Below, in pieces: positions 11,604 to 20,033 of a stretch of 64,000 nucleotides of DNA. The first letter of the stretch is position 1, and every line of letters begins with the position of its first letter. This stretch comes from Hamadaea sp. (GTDB lineage: Bacteria > Actinomycetota > Actinomycetes > Mycobacteriales > Micromonosporaceae): NCBI RefSeq assembly GCF_013362815.1, contig NZ_JABFVK010000046.1, positions 1 through 64,000 of the forward strand. The letters are read 5' to 3'. The notes below the pieces were generated by a model. The model had not been told where the DNA came from and searched no databases. It saw only the letters and a list, made by a program, of their open reading frames with translations. The position numbers were made by a program, and so were the translations under genes.

Positions 11604-12026
11604 TCAGTGGCCGCCAGGCGCGGGCGCGAACCCGAGCTGCTGCAGCATCCCGAACTGGTCCACCACGCCCCAGTGCTCTTTGACCTGGCCGTCGTCCACC
11701 CGGACGATGTGCATCTCCTCCCAGGTGGCGTGCTTGTTGGCCGGCGGCATGCCGAAGAACTCGCCGGTCATCGTGCCGGCCAGGCGCACATGGCCGATCT
11801 GCTTGTCGCCGGAGTCGAACTTGTGCACGATGTCGCAGGTCAGGTCGGGGAACGCCTGGTGCAACTGGGTGCAGAAGAGCCGGAACCCGTCGCGTCCGGT
11901 AGGCATGCCGGGCGGCTGCGGCAGGTGCTCCTGGAAGTCGGGCGCGAACAGCTCGTCGATCAGGTCCAGCTTGCCGCCGCCGATGACGTCCGTGGCGACC
12001 GTGAGCCAGATGTCTTCGTTGGACAT
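11604..12026 (-). CDS. SnoaL-like/ester cyclase family protein
   Basis: 140 aa; FAPDFQEHLPQPPGMPTGRDGFRLFCTQLHQAFPDL...DDGQVKEHWGVVDQFGMLQQLG. Confidence 0.8.
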   Translation of the reverse strand: MSNEDIWLTVATDVIGGGKLDLIDELFAPDFQEHLPQPPGMPTGRDGFRLFCTQLHQAFPDLTCDIVHKFDSGDKQIGHVRLAGTMTGEFFGMPPANKHATWEEMHIVRVDDGQVKEHWGVVDQFGMLQQLGFAPAPGGH

Positions 12027-12141
12027 GGTGATCCTCCATCCGGGGTCGAAATGACAACACCGGCGGGACGCACCGCGTCCTCACTCCGGCATCCTGGTCA
12101 ACGGGCCAGCCGGAGCGAGGCAACGGACAAAGCCGCTCCAA

Positions 12142-12975
12142 TCAGGACGGCATGTGCACGTATCTCAGAAAGGGCAGCAACAACCAGGGACGGCGGCCAC
12201 TGACTCGGATCTTGCCGGTGAGCGCGCCACGCACCTTGGTGACCCGGCCGAACATGATCTGGTTCAGCACGGGCGGATTGAAGCGCACCTTGACGTCCAC
12301 GTCCGTCCCCGGATCCTCGATCGACACCACGCCGTCGGTGACCACCATCGTGACCGGCTGCGAATACCTCGACCGGAACTGCACCGCCACCCGGCCCTTC
12401 GGCGCAGGTATGCCGTTCTCCAGCAGAATCCCGTATCCCGTGCGCACTATGCCGATCATGAACAGGTCGAAGAAGAGCACCGCCTCTTCCGGCGGAACGA
12501 CCAACGGCGTACGCGTCGCGCGGGCGACGTCGCGGCCGTGGATGTGGAACTCGTTCATCATGTGCGCGTGCACGGCGGCGATCGAGAGCCGGCTGCCGCC
12601 CAGCCAAGCGACTGTGTCGGTGGGCGTCGCATCGGCGGTGGCCTGCAACAACTCGTCCATGTCGGCGCGAATCTGCTTCAGCAGTCCGGGAACGTCGCGC
12701 TGCGGGAAGTCGCGCATCAGCGAGTCGTTGAGGGCGGCCACGGTGTCGACGGTCGTCGCCGCGATCAGACCGGACCGGCTCTGCTGCCGTCGAGCGACCT
12801 CCACCGCCATGCGGGACAGGGTCATCAGGTGGGCGACCGTGTCGGCGACCGACCAGTGTTCAGTGGCCATGACGTCGGGCGGCGACGCGGCGGCCAGGTC
12901 GAGGAACCGCTGGCCGGCGGCTTCATATGCGGCCCGGACCGCACTCCATTGGCGCGGCGAGACGATCGCAGTCAT
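12142..12975 (-). CDS. Maleylpyruvate isomerase / DinB-like N-terminal domain protein with SCP2-like C-terminus
   Basis: W..VRAAYEAAGQRFLDLAA...EHWSVADTVAHLMTLSR and C-terminal VTDGVVSIEDPGTDVDVKVRFNPPVLNQIMFG. Confidence 0.65.
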   Translation of the reverse strand: MTAIVSPRQWSAVRAAYEAAGQRFLDLAAASPPDVMATEHWSVADTVAHLMTLSRMAVEVARRQQSRSGLIAATTVDTVAALNDSLMRDFPQRDVPGLLKQIRADMDELLQATADATPTDTVAWLGGSRLSIAAVHAHMMNEFHIHGRDVARATRTPLVVPPEEAVLFFDLFMIGIVRTGYGILLENGIPAPKGRVAVQFRSRYSQPVTMVVTDGVVSIEDPGTDVDVKVRFNPPVLNQIMFGRVTKVRGALTGKIRVSGRRPWLLLPFLRYVHMPS

Positions 12976-13083
12976 ACCATCGAATGTAGACAGACGACGA
13001 TGTCTCGCATCTTCGAAATTGCTCTCCCGCCCCGTCCGCTCGGCGGGCCGGCGAGGTGACTCCACCGGCCCGCGGCGTACGCG

Positions 13084-13479
13084 TCAACCCTGAACCGCGG
13101 CCGGCACGCGCGGCGCGTCCCGCAGCGCGAACGCCAGCGTGAACAGGAACAGCGCGAAGAAGGTGTGCAGGGCGTTGTCGGCGAGGTTGACGTCCAGCAG
13201 GCCGAACACGTGGTCACCTTGCGCCCAGCCGACGATCGCGGCGAGCCCGAAGATCGTGCCCGTGGCGACCAGGACGCCGCGCGTACTGCGGGCGAGCAGG
13301 CCGCCCAGGATCAGTGCGGCGGCCATGACGTAGTGCAGCACTTCGAGGCCGGGTCCGACCTGGAAGATGCCGAACAACAGTTTTGTCCCGTCGCGGACGA
13401 CGGAGATGCCCGGCACGAAGTTCAGCGTCGTCACGATGGCCATGACGACGCCGAACAACAACGTCTGCTTCCTTTGCAT
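13084..13479 (-). CDS. DUF4383 membrane protein
   Basis: 131 aa, four TM-like segments, GIFQVG.....LHYVMAAALILGGLLAR.......VGWAQGDHVFGLLDVNLADNALHTFFAL. Confidence 0.75.
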   Translation of the reverse strand: MQRKQTLLFGVVMAIVTTLNFVPGISVVRDGTKLLFGIFQVGPGLEVLHYVMAAALILGGLLARSTRGVLVATGTIFGLAAIVGWAQGDHVFGLLDVNLADNALHTFFALFLFTLAFALRDAPRVPAAVQG

Positions 13480-13627
13480 GAGGGATCAGCCTTTCCGTCG
13501 GCGGCGTGGAAGTCCTCAACAATTGTCGATGAATCCCGACCTTGACGGCCGCTCACGGCCTGGCACGTTGGGAGTTGTCGGCACTTGTGCGGGCGGGCTC
13601 GGGCGTCCTACTATTACGCCGCGCGAT

Positions 13628-13644
13628 ATAACGTTGGACGTAAT
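13628..13644. promoter_or_regulatory. Imperfect inverted repeat ATAACGT-TGG-ACGTAAT just upstream of padR-like start; candidate operator
   Basis: 6/7 inverted match between arms, directly 5' of GTG at 13648, in divergent intergenic region. Confidence 0.35.
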
Positions 13645-13647
13645 GAG

Positions 13648-13974
13648 GTGACTTCGGTGGAGGAACTGGGCGGTCTCGGCCGGTTCGCGGACCCGGCGGT
13701 GCTCATCTTGACCAGCCTGGCCGAGGGGCCGAAGCACGGCTACGCGCTCATCCAGGACGTCGGCGAGTTCGCCGGAATCAGCCTGGGTCCGGGCACGCTT
13801 TACGGCGCGTTGAGCCGCTTGGAGCAGCGCGGACTGATCCAGGCGCTGCCCGCCGAGGATCGCCGCCGCCCGTACCGGATCACGCCGGACGGTGCGGCCG
13901 CGTTGAAGTCCTATCTGGAGCATGCGCAGGCGGTCGCACGCCGCGGCCTTCGGCATCTGGGGGCGTACGCGTGA
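13648..13974 (+). CDS. PadR family transcriptional regulator
   Basis: ADPAVLILTSLAEGPKHGYALIQDVGEFAGISLGPGTLYGALSRLEQRGLIQ. Confidence 0.9.
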   Translation: MTSVEELGGLGRFADPAVLILTSLAEGPKHGYALIQDVGEFAGISLGPGTLYGALSRLEQRGLIQALPAEDRRRPYRITPDGAAALKSYLEHAQAVARRGLRHLGAYA

Positions 13975-14630
13975 TCCGGCTGCTACTACGTCTGTATCCA
14001 CGCCGATGGCGGGCTCGCTACGGCGCGGAACTCGACGACCTCGTCGGGCGGTTGCTCGCCGACGGGCACTCACATCCCCGCGTCGCAGCCGACCTCGCCC
14101 GCGGCGCGGTCGACGCCCACCTTCGCAACGGAGCCGACATGCTGCGCTCATACCGCTTCGCAGCCGGCCTCGGCCTGATCTACGGACTGGCCGTCGGCGC
14201 GATCCTCGCCACCGTCTTCTACCTGGGCAACATCACCTTCGCCACGACGGAGGACACCGACGGGCTCAACGTCCTGATCGGCTGGCTCGCCGTGTTGGGC
14301 CTGCTCGGCCTGGCCGGTTGGCAAGCCGGACGCCGTCCCGGCGGCCGATACGCGCCGCTCGTGGCGGGTGCGATCGCCGGGCTGGTCGTCGCAGCAGCGA
14401 TCGTCGCGACGTTCGCCTTCCTCGACAACGTCTACCTCGACGTCATCGGCCGTCAGGAGCAGAAGATCGCGGCGTTGGCCAATGCCGGGGGCGGCGACAT
14501 GCGTACGTTCCTCAATCACGAGGTCATCCGTATGACGTACGTGCTCATCCCGGCTCTCACGGCGATCGGCGCAGGACTCGGCGCGGCCGGCGGCGTACTC
14601 GCCCGGAATGCCTTGCCTTCGCGCCGTTGA
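13971..14630 (+). CDS. Membrane protein translationally coupled to PadR gene
   Basis: 219 aa, GTGA overlap with padR stop; RLYPRRWRARYGAELDDLVGRLLADG N-terminus followed by TM segments. Confidence 0.75.
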   Translation: MIRLLLRLYPRRWRARYGAELDDLVGRLLADGHSHPRVAADLARGAVDAHLRNGADMLRSYRFAAGLGLIYGLAVGAILATVFYLGNITFATTEDTDGLNVLIGWLAVLGLLGLAGWQAGRRPGGRYAPLVAGAIAGLVVAAAIVATFAFLDNVYLDVIGRQEQKIAALANAGGGDMRTFLNHEVIRMTYVLIPALTAIGAGLGAAGGVLARNALPSRR

Positions 14631-14640
14631 CGCTTGCGCG

Positions 14641-14670
14641 GTGACGGCCGCGGCCGAGATTCGGTATGCT
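14641..14670 (+). promoter_or_regulatory. Promoter-like GTGACG-N18-TATGCT
   Basis: -35-like 14641-14646, -10-like 14665-14670, 5 nt before the base of the RNA stem at 14676. Confidence 0.5.
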
Positions 14671-14675
14671 CCCGC

Positions 14676-14755
14676 GCGGCAGGCTGTAGCGCAGAGGTCG
14701 TCGCGCCACTTCGCGAAATTGGAGGACGCCGGTTCGAATCCGGCCGGTCTGCCGC
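14676..14755 (+). ncRNA. tRNA-like structured RNA element 1 (not a canonical tRNA)
   Basis: 11-bp closing stem GCGGCAGGCTG/CGGTCTGCCGC with G-U pairs; TA-GCGC-AGAGGTCGTC-GCGC D-arm; GCCGG-TTCGAAT-CCGGC T-arm; only 21 nt between D- and T-stems, without a canonical 5+7+5 anticodon arm. Confidence 0.75.
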
Positions 14756-14803
14756 CTCTCGTTCGCTCGCGCTCCGCGTCGGCTCAGGAAGGACGGGCTC
14801 GCC

Positions 14804-16312
14804 GTGCTCGCGTCCCTGCGTGACGATCTGCCGCAGTGGCGTCGCATCCGGGCCCTCACCGTGCCGCCCGCGATGATCGCCGCCGCGACGGCGGCTCGCG
14901 AGTCCGGTGACTGGCGCGCGGCCGCGGCGGCGGCCCGGGTGGATGTCCAGGTCGATATGGATGTGGTACGCCAGAAGTTCGGCGCTGAAGCGACCGCCGC
15001 TCTCGAAGCCGACCTGCATCACCTGGCGCCGGACCTGCTGTGGTGGCATCTCCCCCGCCATCGGGCGGGCATGATCACGTTGCTCGCGCGGCGGACACTG
15101 GTCCTCCCACCGGAACACGGCGGGACCACGGGTCCCCACCTCCGGTTTCAGACACCGATGGCGCCCTTCGGCCCGCAGCGGCTGCGGCTATCGGTGGATG
15201 CCTTCGAGGATCTGGAGTTCGAGCGCTGGATCGTCATGCCGCGGTACACCTGGGACGTCCGGCGCAGCGGTGAACTGGCCGAGGCGTGGGGCGTGGGCGA
15301 CCCGGCCGCCGCGGAGATCCACCAGCTGCTCGCGGCCGGGGCGTACGTCGAGGCCTGGCGGCGGTGCGGCATCGAGGTCGAATCCGAGGAAGGCCTGCAG
15401 CCGCGTCCCGAACTGCCGACCTGCCCGATCGGGGTGGCCCGGGAGGTACGAGAGGTCGCAAGGATCTTCGGGGTCGACAAGGTGGGTGCGCTCCACGCCA
15501 CACCGCTAATGTTCACCCTGTCCGGTGACACCATCTCGGCTGCCGCAGCCGAGTACTACGACCTTTACGAGGTGCCGAGCGTCGCCGTGGAGCCGGTTCC
15601 GGCCGACCTCGCGTTGCTGGACGCCGGCTTGCTGGGGCCGGAAGACCTGCATCCCCTGGTACGCGCAGCCCTGCCGGACGATCTCGGCACGTCCCGGCAC
15701 ACAGAGTCGGTGACGGTAAGCGCTGTGGCGGGGCCGGTCCGCGTACGCTGCCGGGGCACGTGGCACACCTTGTCTGTCGAGAGTGGAGCGTTGCGGCTGC
15801 ACGATCACTCCGACGAGGAGCTCCAACGCGAATCGGTGCTGCGATCACTCGGCGGCGCGTCGGCCGGATGCTTCGCAGTACGCCACACGTGGCTCACCGG
15901 TGAGGGCCGGCTCCCGAAAGCACTGGCCCGCCACGTTCGCACAGTTTGCGAACACGCCCAGGTCGGCGACACCGACTGGCTCGTCGCCGGGCTGCGTACG
16001 GGGACGATCGATCCATTGATGCGTGGCCCGGGCGGGCGATCGCTGCTGCATGTGGCGATGATGGTCGACCACGATCGGCTCCTGCCGTTCCTCGACGCGG
16101 CCGGGCTGGGGGTCGACGTCCAGGACCGGACCGGGCGTACGCCGCTCTACCTGGCGATCATGGGCGGGGCACGCCGGGAGTACATTCAGGCGCTGCTAGA
16201 CCGTGGAGCGGACCCGACGATCGAGACCGTGCACGGCGCCGACGCGTACACCGCGACGTGGCGTGGCAGCCGCTGGGTCCGCGACATGCTCCCGCAGCAG
16301 CGCCGAGGCTGA
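14804..16312 (+). CDS. Ankyrin-repeat protein ANK1 with uncharacterised N-terminal region
   Basis: 502 aa; C-terminal GRSLLHVAMMVDHDRLLPFLDAAGLGVDVQDRTGRTPLYLAIMGGARREYIQALLDRGADPTIET. Confidence 0.8.
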   Translation: MLASLRDDLPQWRRIRALTVPPAMIAAATAARESGDWRAAAAAARVDVQVDMDVVRQKFGAEATAALEADLHHLAPDLLWWHLPRHRAGMITLLARRTLVLPPEHGGTTGPHLRFQTPMAPFGPQRLRLSVDAFEDLEFERWIVMPRYTWDVRRSGELAEAWGVGDPAAAEIHQLLAAGAYVEAWRRCGIEVESEEGLQPRPELPTCPIGVAREVREVARIFGVDKVGALHATPLMFTLSGDTISAAAAEYYDLYEVPSVAVEPVPADLALLDAGLLGPEDLHPLVRAALPDDLGTSRHTESVTVSAVAGPVRVRCRGTWHTLSVESGALRLHDHSDEELQRESVLRSLGGASAGCFAVRHTWLTGEGRLPKALARHVRTVCEHAQVGDTDWLVAGLRTGTIDPLMRGPGGRSLLHVAMMVDHDRLLPFLDAAGLGVDVQDRTGRTPLYLAIMGGARREYIQALLDRGADPTIETVHGADAYTATWRGSRWVRDMLPQQRRG

Positions 16313-16315
16313 ACC

Positions 16316-17557
16316 ATGGCCCACCGTGATCGGCCGCCGTCTCCGCTGGCGGGCGTACGCCGAGTGCCGTGGTCGATGATCGCGGCGTGCACGGAGCGCC
16401 GCCGTTCCGGCGACTGGCGCAGCGCGTACGCCGCCGCCAAGCTGAGCGTGGACGTCGACCTCGACGTCGTCACCGAGGCGTTCGGGCCGCAAGCGGCGAG
16501 CCGGATCGCCGACGACCTCACCGCCGTGGCGCCGGACCTGCTGCGCCAGTACCTCTCGATCCCGTTCCGCGTCGGAACGCCGTCGTGCGGTCTCGTCGTG
16601 CTGACCCGCCACCCGAAGACGACGGGCATGAAGCTGGGTAAGTCCACACCGGACGAACCAGTGTTGGCGCTGTTCAGCCAATCGCCAGGCCCGTCCCTCC
16701 GCCTCATGGTCACCCGGCCCGCCCAGCTGCGCTGGCACTGGGAACTCCCCGTCTGGTGCTGGCACGCCGACGCCGTTGACGAGCGGCGCACCGCGTACGC
16801 GGAAGGGTTGGCCCAGGCCGAACCGGAGCTCACCGGCCTGGCCGAAGGCCGGCTGTCGGCCGGTGACCTGCATCCGCTGGTTCACGACGTGCTGTTCCCT
16901 GACCAGGCTCACACGCGTCCGGCGTACGCGTGGACCTGGGAACCGGTGCCGGTCCGGTGCGGATCGGTTTGGCACGAACTACGGATCGAGGGCGGCCGGC
17001 TCGTCTCCACCGGCCACTCCGAAGCCGAGCTCGAACGGGAGCTGGCGGTGGGCGGGCTCGGGGGTCCGATGATCCGCTGCGCAAGCGTGGTACGCGCCTG
17101 GCGTACCGGGGTCGGCTGGCTGCCCAAGCGATTGCGCTGGTATCGGGCCGACTTCTTCGACGTCGCCGCCCGAGGTCACGGCGAAGAAGTCGCCGCGGCG
17201 CTGGCGGCCGGCTTCGATCTGGCGGCGGCGGACGGAGAAGGCGCGGGACTGCTGCACTACGCCGCCTGGCTCGGCGAAGATGCGGTGGCAACCCTGCTTA
17301 CCGCCGGACTCAGGTTGGACCGGCGCGACAAGAACGGCTGGACTCCCCTGCACTGGGCCTACCGCGCCGGCGAGTGGGAGGCGGTCGACGCGCTGCTCGC
17401 CGCCGGTGCCGACCCAGGCATACCAGATGCGGACGGCATCGTGCCGAAAGATCGCGCGCTCTCGGTGAACGAGGTTTACGCACCAGGTCTCCGTATCCAA
17501 GCCAAGCCTACGAAGCCGTCGATGTTCGGCCGTTTCACTGGACGCGCGTACCCGTGA
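16316..17557 (+). CDS. Ankyrin-repeat protein ANK2, paralog of ANK1
   Basis: 413 aa; shares SGDWR.A.AAA...V.VD.DVV...FG and DLHPLV segments with ANK1; C-terminal DKNGWTPLHWAYRAGEWEAVDALLAAGADPGIPD. Confidence 0.8.
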   Translation: MAHRDRPPSPLAGVRRVPWSMIAACTERRRSGDWRSAYAAAKLSVDVDLDVVTEAFGPQAASRIADDLTAVAPDLLRQYLSIPFRVGTPSCGLVVLTRHPKTTGMKLGKSTPDEPVLALFSQSPGPSLRLMVTRPAQLRWHWELPVWCWHADAVDERRTAYAEGLAQAEPELTGLAEGRLSAGDLHPLVHDVLFPDQAHTRPAYAWTWEPVPVRCGSVWHELRIEGGRLVSTGHSEAELERELAVGGLGGPMIRCASVVRAWRTGVGWLPKRLRWYRADFFDVAARGHGEEVAAALAAGFDLAAADGEGAGLLHYAAWLGEDAVATLLTAGLRLDRRDKNGWTPLHWAYRAGEWEAVDALLAAGADPGIPDADGIVPKDRALSVNEVYAPGLRIQAKPTKPSMFGRFTGRAYP

Positions 17558-17574
17558 CTGTCTGACCCGTGATC

Positions 17575-17580
17575 TAGACT
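17575..17580 (+). promoter_or_regulatory. -10-like TAGACT preceding RNA element 2
   Basis: 7 nt between the box and the stem base at 17588; same layout as element 1. Confidence 0.4.
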
Positions 17581-17587
17581 CTCGCGC

Positions 17588-17668
17588 GAGGTGGGGCTGT
17601 AGCGCAGAAGTCGTCGCGCATGGCAGCACCCATGAGGACGCCGGTGCGAATCCGGCCGGCCCTGCCTC
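17588..17668 (+). ncRNA. tRNA-like structured RNA element 2 (homolog of element 1)
   Basis: 12-bp closing stem GAGGTGGGGCTG/CGGCCCTGCCTC; near-identical D-arm GCTGTAGCGCAGAAGTCGTCGCGC and T-arm GAGGACGCCGGTGCGAATCCGGCCGG; different apical hairpin ATGG-CAGCAC-CCAT. Confidence 0.75.
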
Positions 17669-17671
17669 CTG

Positions 17672-17690
17672 ACCGTCTTACCTGGACGGT
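17672..17690 (+). other. Small hairpin ACCGTC-TTACCTG-GACGGT between RNA element 2 and the LRR gene
   Basis: 6-bp perfect inverted repeat. Confidence 0.45.
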
Positions 17691-17718
17691 GCCGCCGCGT
17701 CGCGCGAAGGGGTGTGGG

Positions 17719-18867
17719 ATGGACGCCGAACGCACACCGACGCCGGTGCGCTGCCCGGTCATCACGGACCCGACCCGGCAGCTGGCCGATCCGGATGACT
17801 TCGCTGCATTGCTCGACAGACTCGGTCAGGCGTCCGGCCCGGATGCCGAGCCCGAGATCTTCCCGCGCGGCACGATCCAGCCCGATGGCCGCCTCGACTT
17901 GTGCAAGCAAGGGATCGGCCCGGTGATGACGGCACGGCTCGCCCAGGCAGCGGCCGGTTCCGGTGTCGTACGCCATCTGCTGCTCGGCACGAACAACCTC
18001 GGTACGCAGGGCGCTCAAGCCGTCGCCGATGCGCTGGAACCTGGCCATCAGCTGCATACGTTGTATCTCGGCTGCAATCGGATCGACGCCGACGCCGTGG
18101 CTCCGCTCGCCGATCGGCTGGCGAGCGATGACACCGTGCGGGCGTTGTGGCTCAAACGCAATCCGATCGGCGACGAGGGGGTAGCGCGGATCTGCACCAT
18201 GCTGGCGGCCAACACGACCCTGCGTACGCTGGATCTGGTCAACGTCGGCTTGAGCGTGGACGGGCTGCGGCTGCTGACAGCGACACTCGTTGCCCGTCCC
18301 GTCCGGCTCGACCGGTTGTTCCTCGGCGGCAACGGGCTCGGTGCCGATGCCGCGCCGCTGCTCGCCTCCCTCGTGCGCGATGCCGGGATCCACGAGCTCT
18401 ACCTCGCCTGCAACCATCTCGGCGACGACGGGGCCCGCGTCCTCGCTGCGGAGGGCGACGGCTTGCCGATGTCGCTGGGCTTGGGCGCCAACGGGATCAC
18501 CTCGGTCGGCGCAGCCGCGCTCGCCGCGCACATGGGCGCCTGGCGGGTGCTCGATCTCGGCCGCCCGCCTTCGGAACGTGCACTCCTGGCCACGCCGAAC
18601 GAGGTCGGCGACGCCGGTGCGGCTGTTCTGGCCCAGGCGCTGCCGTCCGCTTCGCTGCGGCGGCTCGACCTTCGGCGTACCGGGGTGGGCGGTCGCGGAG
18701 CGCGCCTGCTGGTCGCCGCGGCGGCGAACCATCCGACCCTCGCGTACCTCGGCCTGCGCGGTGGGGTTCCACGTCGCATGCGGCGCAAAGCCGCGGCCGA
18801 GCTTCCGGGCCGCGAGACCATCGAGATTCCTGAGGATGTACGCGCAATCGTGAGTGTGTACCGATGA
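17719..18867 (+). CDS. Leucine-rich repeat protein (ribonuclease-inhibitor-like LRRs)
   Basis: LHTLYLGCNRIDADAVAPLADRL...VRALWLKRNPIGDEGVARICTML...LRTLDLVNVGLSVDGLRLL repeats; ATG at 17719 with GAAGGGG upstream. Confidence 0.85.
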   Translation: MDAERTPTPVRCPVITDPTRQLADPDDFAALLDRLGQASGPDAEPEIFPRGTIQPDGRLDLCKQGIGPVMTARLAQAAAGSGVVRHLLLGTNNLGTQGAQAVADALEPGHQLHTLYLGCNRIDADAVAPLADRLASDDTVRALWLKRNPIGDEGVARICTMLAANTTLRTLDLVNVGLSVDGLRLLTATLVARPVRLDRLFLGGNGLGADAAPLLASLVRDAGIHELYLACNHLGDDGARVLAAEGDGLPMSLGLGANGITSVGAAALAAHMGAWRVLDLGRPPSERALLATPNEVGDAGAAVLAQALPSASLRRLDLRRTGVGGRGARLLVAAAANHPTLAYLGLRGGVPRRMRRKAAAELPGRETIEIPEDVRAIVSVYR

Positions 18868-20033
18868 CCGGCGTTCTCGGCGCGGCCGACGCCCTGCTCG
18901 ACGATCTTCGCGCCTGGCGGACGGAGCCGGTACGCGATCCGAAGGTGGAGGCGCTCGCGCTCGCGGTGACGGCCAACCTGCCCGTGCTGCTGTGGGGCGA
19001 ACCGGGCATCGGCAAGTCGGCGACGCTACGGCATCTCGCAGACAGCCTTGGTACGCCGCTGGAAACCGTCATCGCCAGCGTTCATGAACCCAGTGATTTC
19101 GCCGGGCTGCCGATCGTCGGCGACGATCCGGCGACCACCGGCGTGCCGATGGCCCCACCCGATTGGGCCGTACGCGTCGCGCAGCGCGGCGGCGGCCTCG
19201 TGTTCTTCGACGAACTGTCGTCTGCGCCGCCCGCCGTGCAGGCAGCGCTGCTCCGCGTGGTACTGGAGCGCCACGTCGGCAGCCTCGAACTGCCGGCCGC
19301 GACCCGCATCGTCGCCGCGGCGAATCCGCCGGCCAGCGCGGCTGACGGGTGGCATTTGAGCCCGCCGCTGGCCAACCGATTCGTCCATCTCCAGTGGACT
19401 CACGACGCCGCCGTCGTCGCCCGTGGACTGGCGGGAACCTGGCCTGCCGTCGAGGTTCCGACGGTGGACCCGGGTCGCACGAGCTCGGCGATCGCGAAGG
19501 CTCGCGGCTCGGTCGCCGGGTTCCTGACCGCCCGGCCCGGTCTGGCCCACCACCTTCCCGTCGACGCCGAAGGCCGAGGCGGCGCTTGGCCCTCCCCGCG
19601 TACGTGGGAAATGGTGCTGCGATTGCTCGCCGTTCACCACTGCGCCAACGCTTCTGCTGACGCCCTTTCGCTCGCCGTCTGCGGCGCGATCGGCGACGGA
19701 CCCGGTTTGGAGTTCACCACCTATCTGTCCGAACTGGACCTTCCCGATCCCGAACGGGTTCTGGCCGACCCGGACGCCTTCGTCCTGCCCGACCGAGGCG
19801 ACCGCCAACTGGCCTGCCTCACCGCCGTCGTCTCGGCCGTACAGGGCAGCACTACGCGTACCAGATGGGAATCTGCCTGGACAGTGCTGGCGCAAGCGGT
19901 CAAAGCCGGCGTGCCCGACGTGGCCGCCCGCGCGGCGATGGACCTGGCCGCGTTGCGCGACACCGACTGGCCGGTGCCCGCGACCGTGGACGCGTTCGTG
20001 GACGTGTTGCGCCTGTCGGGCCGCTTGGCCTGA
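18864..20033 (+). CDS. MoxR-family AAA+ ATPase
   Basis: Walker A GEPGIGKS, Walker B GLVFFDEL, PPAVQAALLRVVLER, AANPP; ATGA overlap with LRR gene. Confidence 0.9.
   Translation: MTGVLGAADALLDDLRAWRTEPVRDPKVEALALAVTANLPVLLWGEPGIGKSATLRHLADSLGTPLETVIASVHEPSDFAGLPIVGDDPATTGVPMAPPDWAVRVAQRGGGLVFFDELSSAPPAVQAALLRVVLERHVGSLELPAATRIVAAANPPASAADGWHLSPPLANRFVHLQWTHDAAVVARGLAGTWPAVEVPTVDPGRTSSAIAKARGSVAGFLTARPGLAHHLPVDAEGRGGAWPSPRTWEMVLRLLAVHHCANASADALSLAVCGAIGDGPGLEFTTYLSELDLPDPERVLADPDAFVLPDRGDRQLACLTAVVSAVQGSTTRTRWESAWTVLAQAVKAGVPDVAARAAMDLAALRDTDWPVPATVDAFVDVLRLSGRLA

Noticed and set aside
14676-17668. Calling the two RNA elements as ordinary tRNAs
   Set aside because: Overlong closing stem, too few nucleotides between D- and T-stems, no standard anticodon loop, no CCA, and altered T-loop in element 2.
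17620-17718. N-terminal extension of the LRR ORF into RNA element 2
   Set aside because: Arg/Pro-rich, encoded by the conserved RNA; ATG at 17719 has a plausible RBS.
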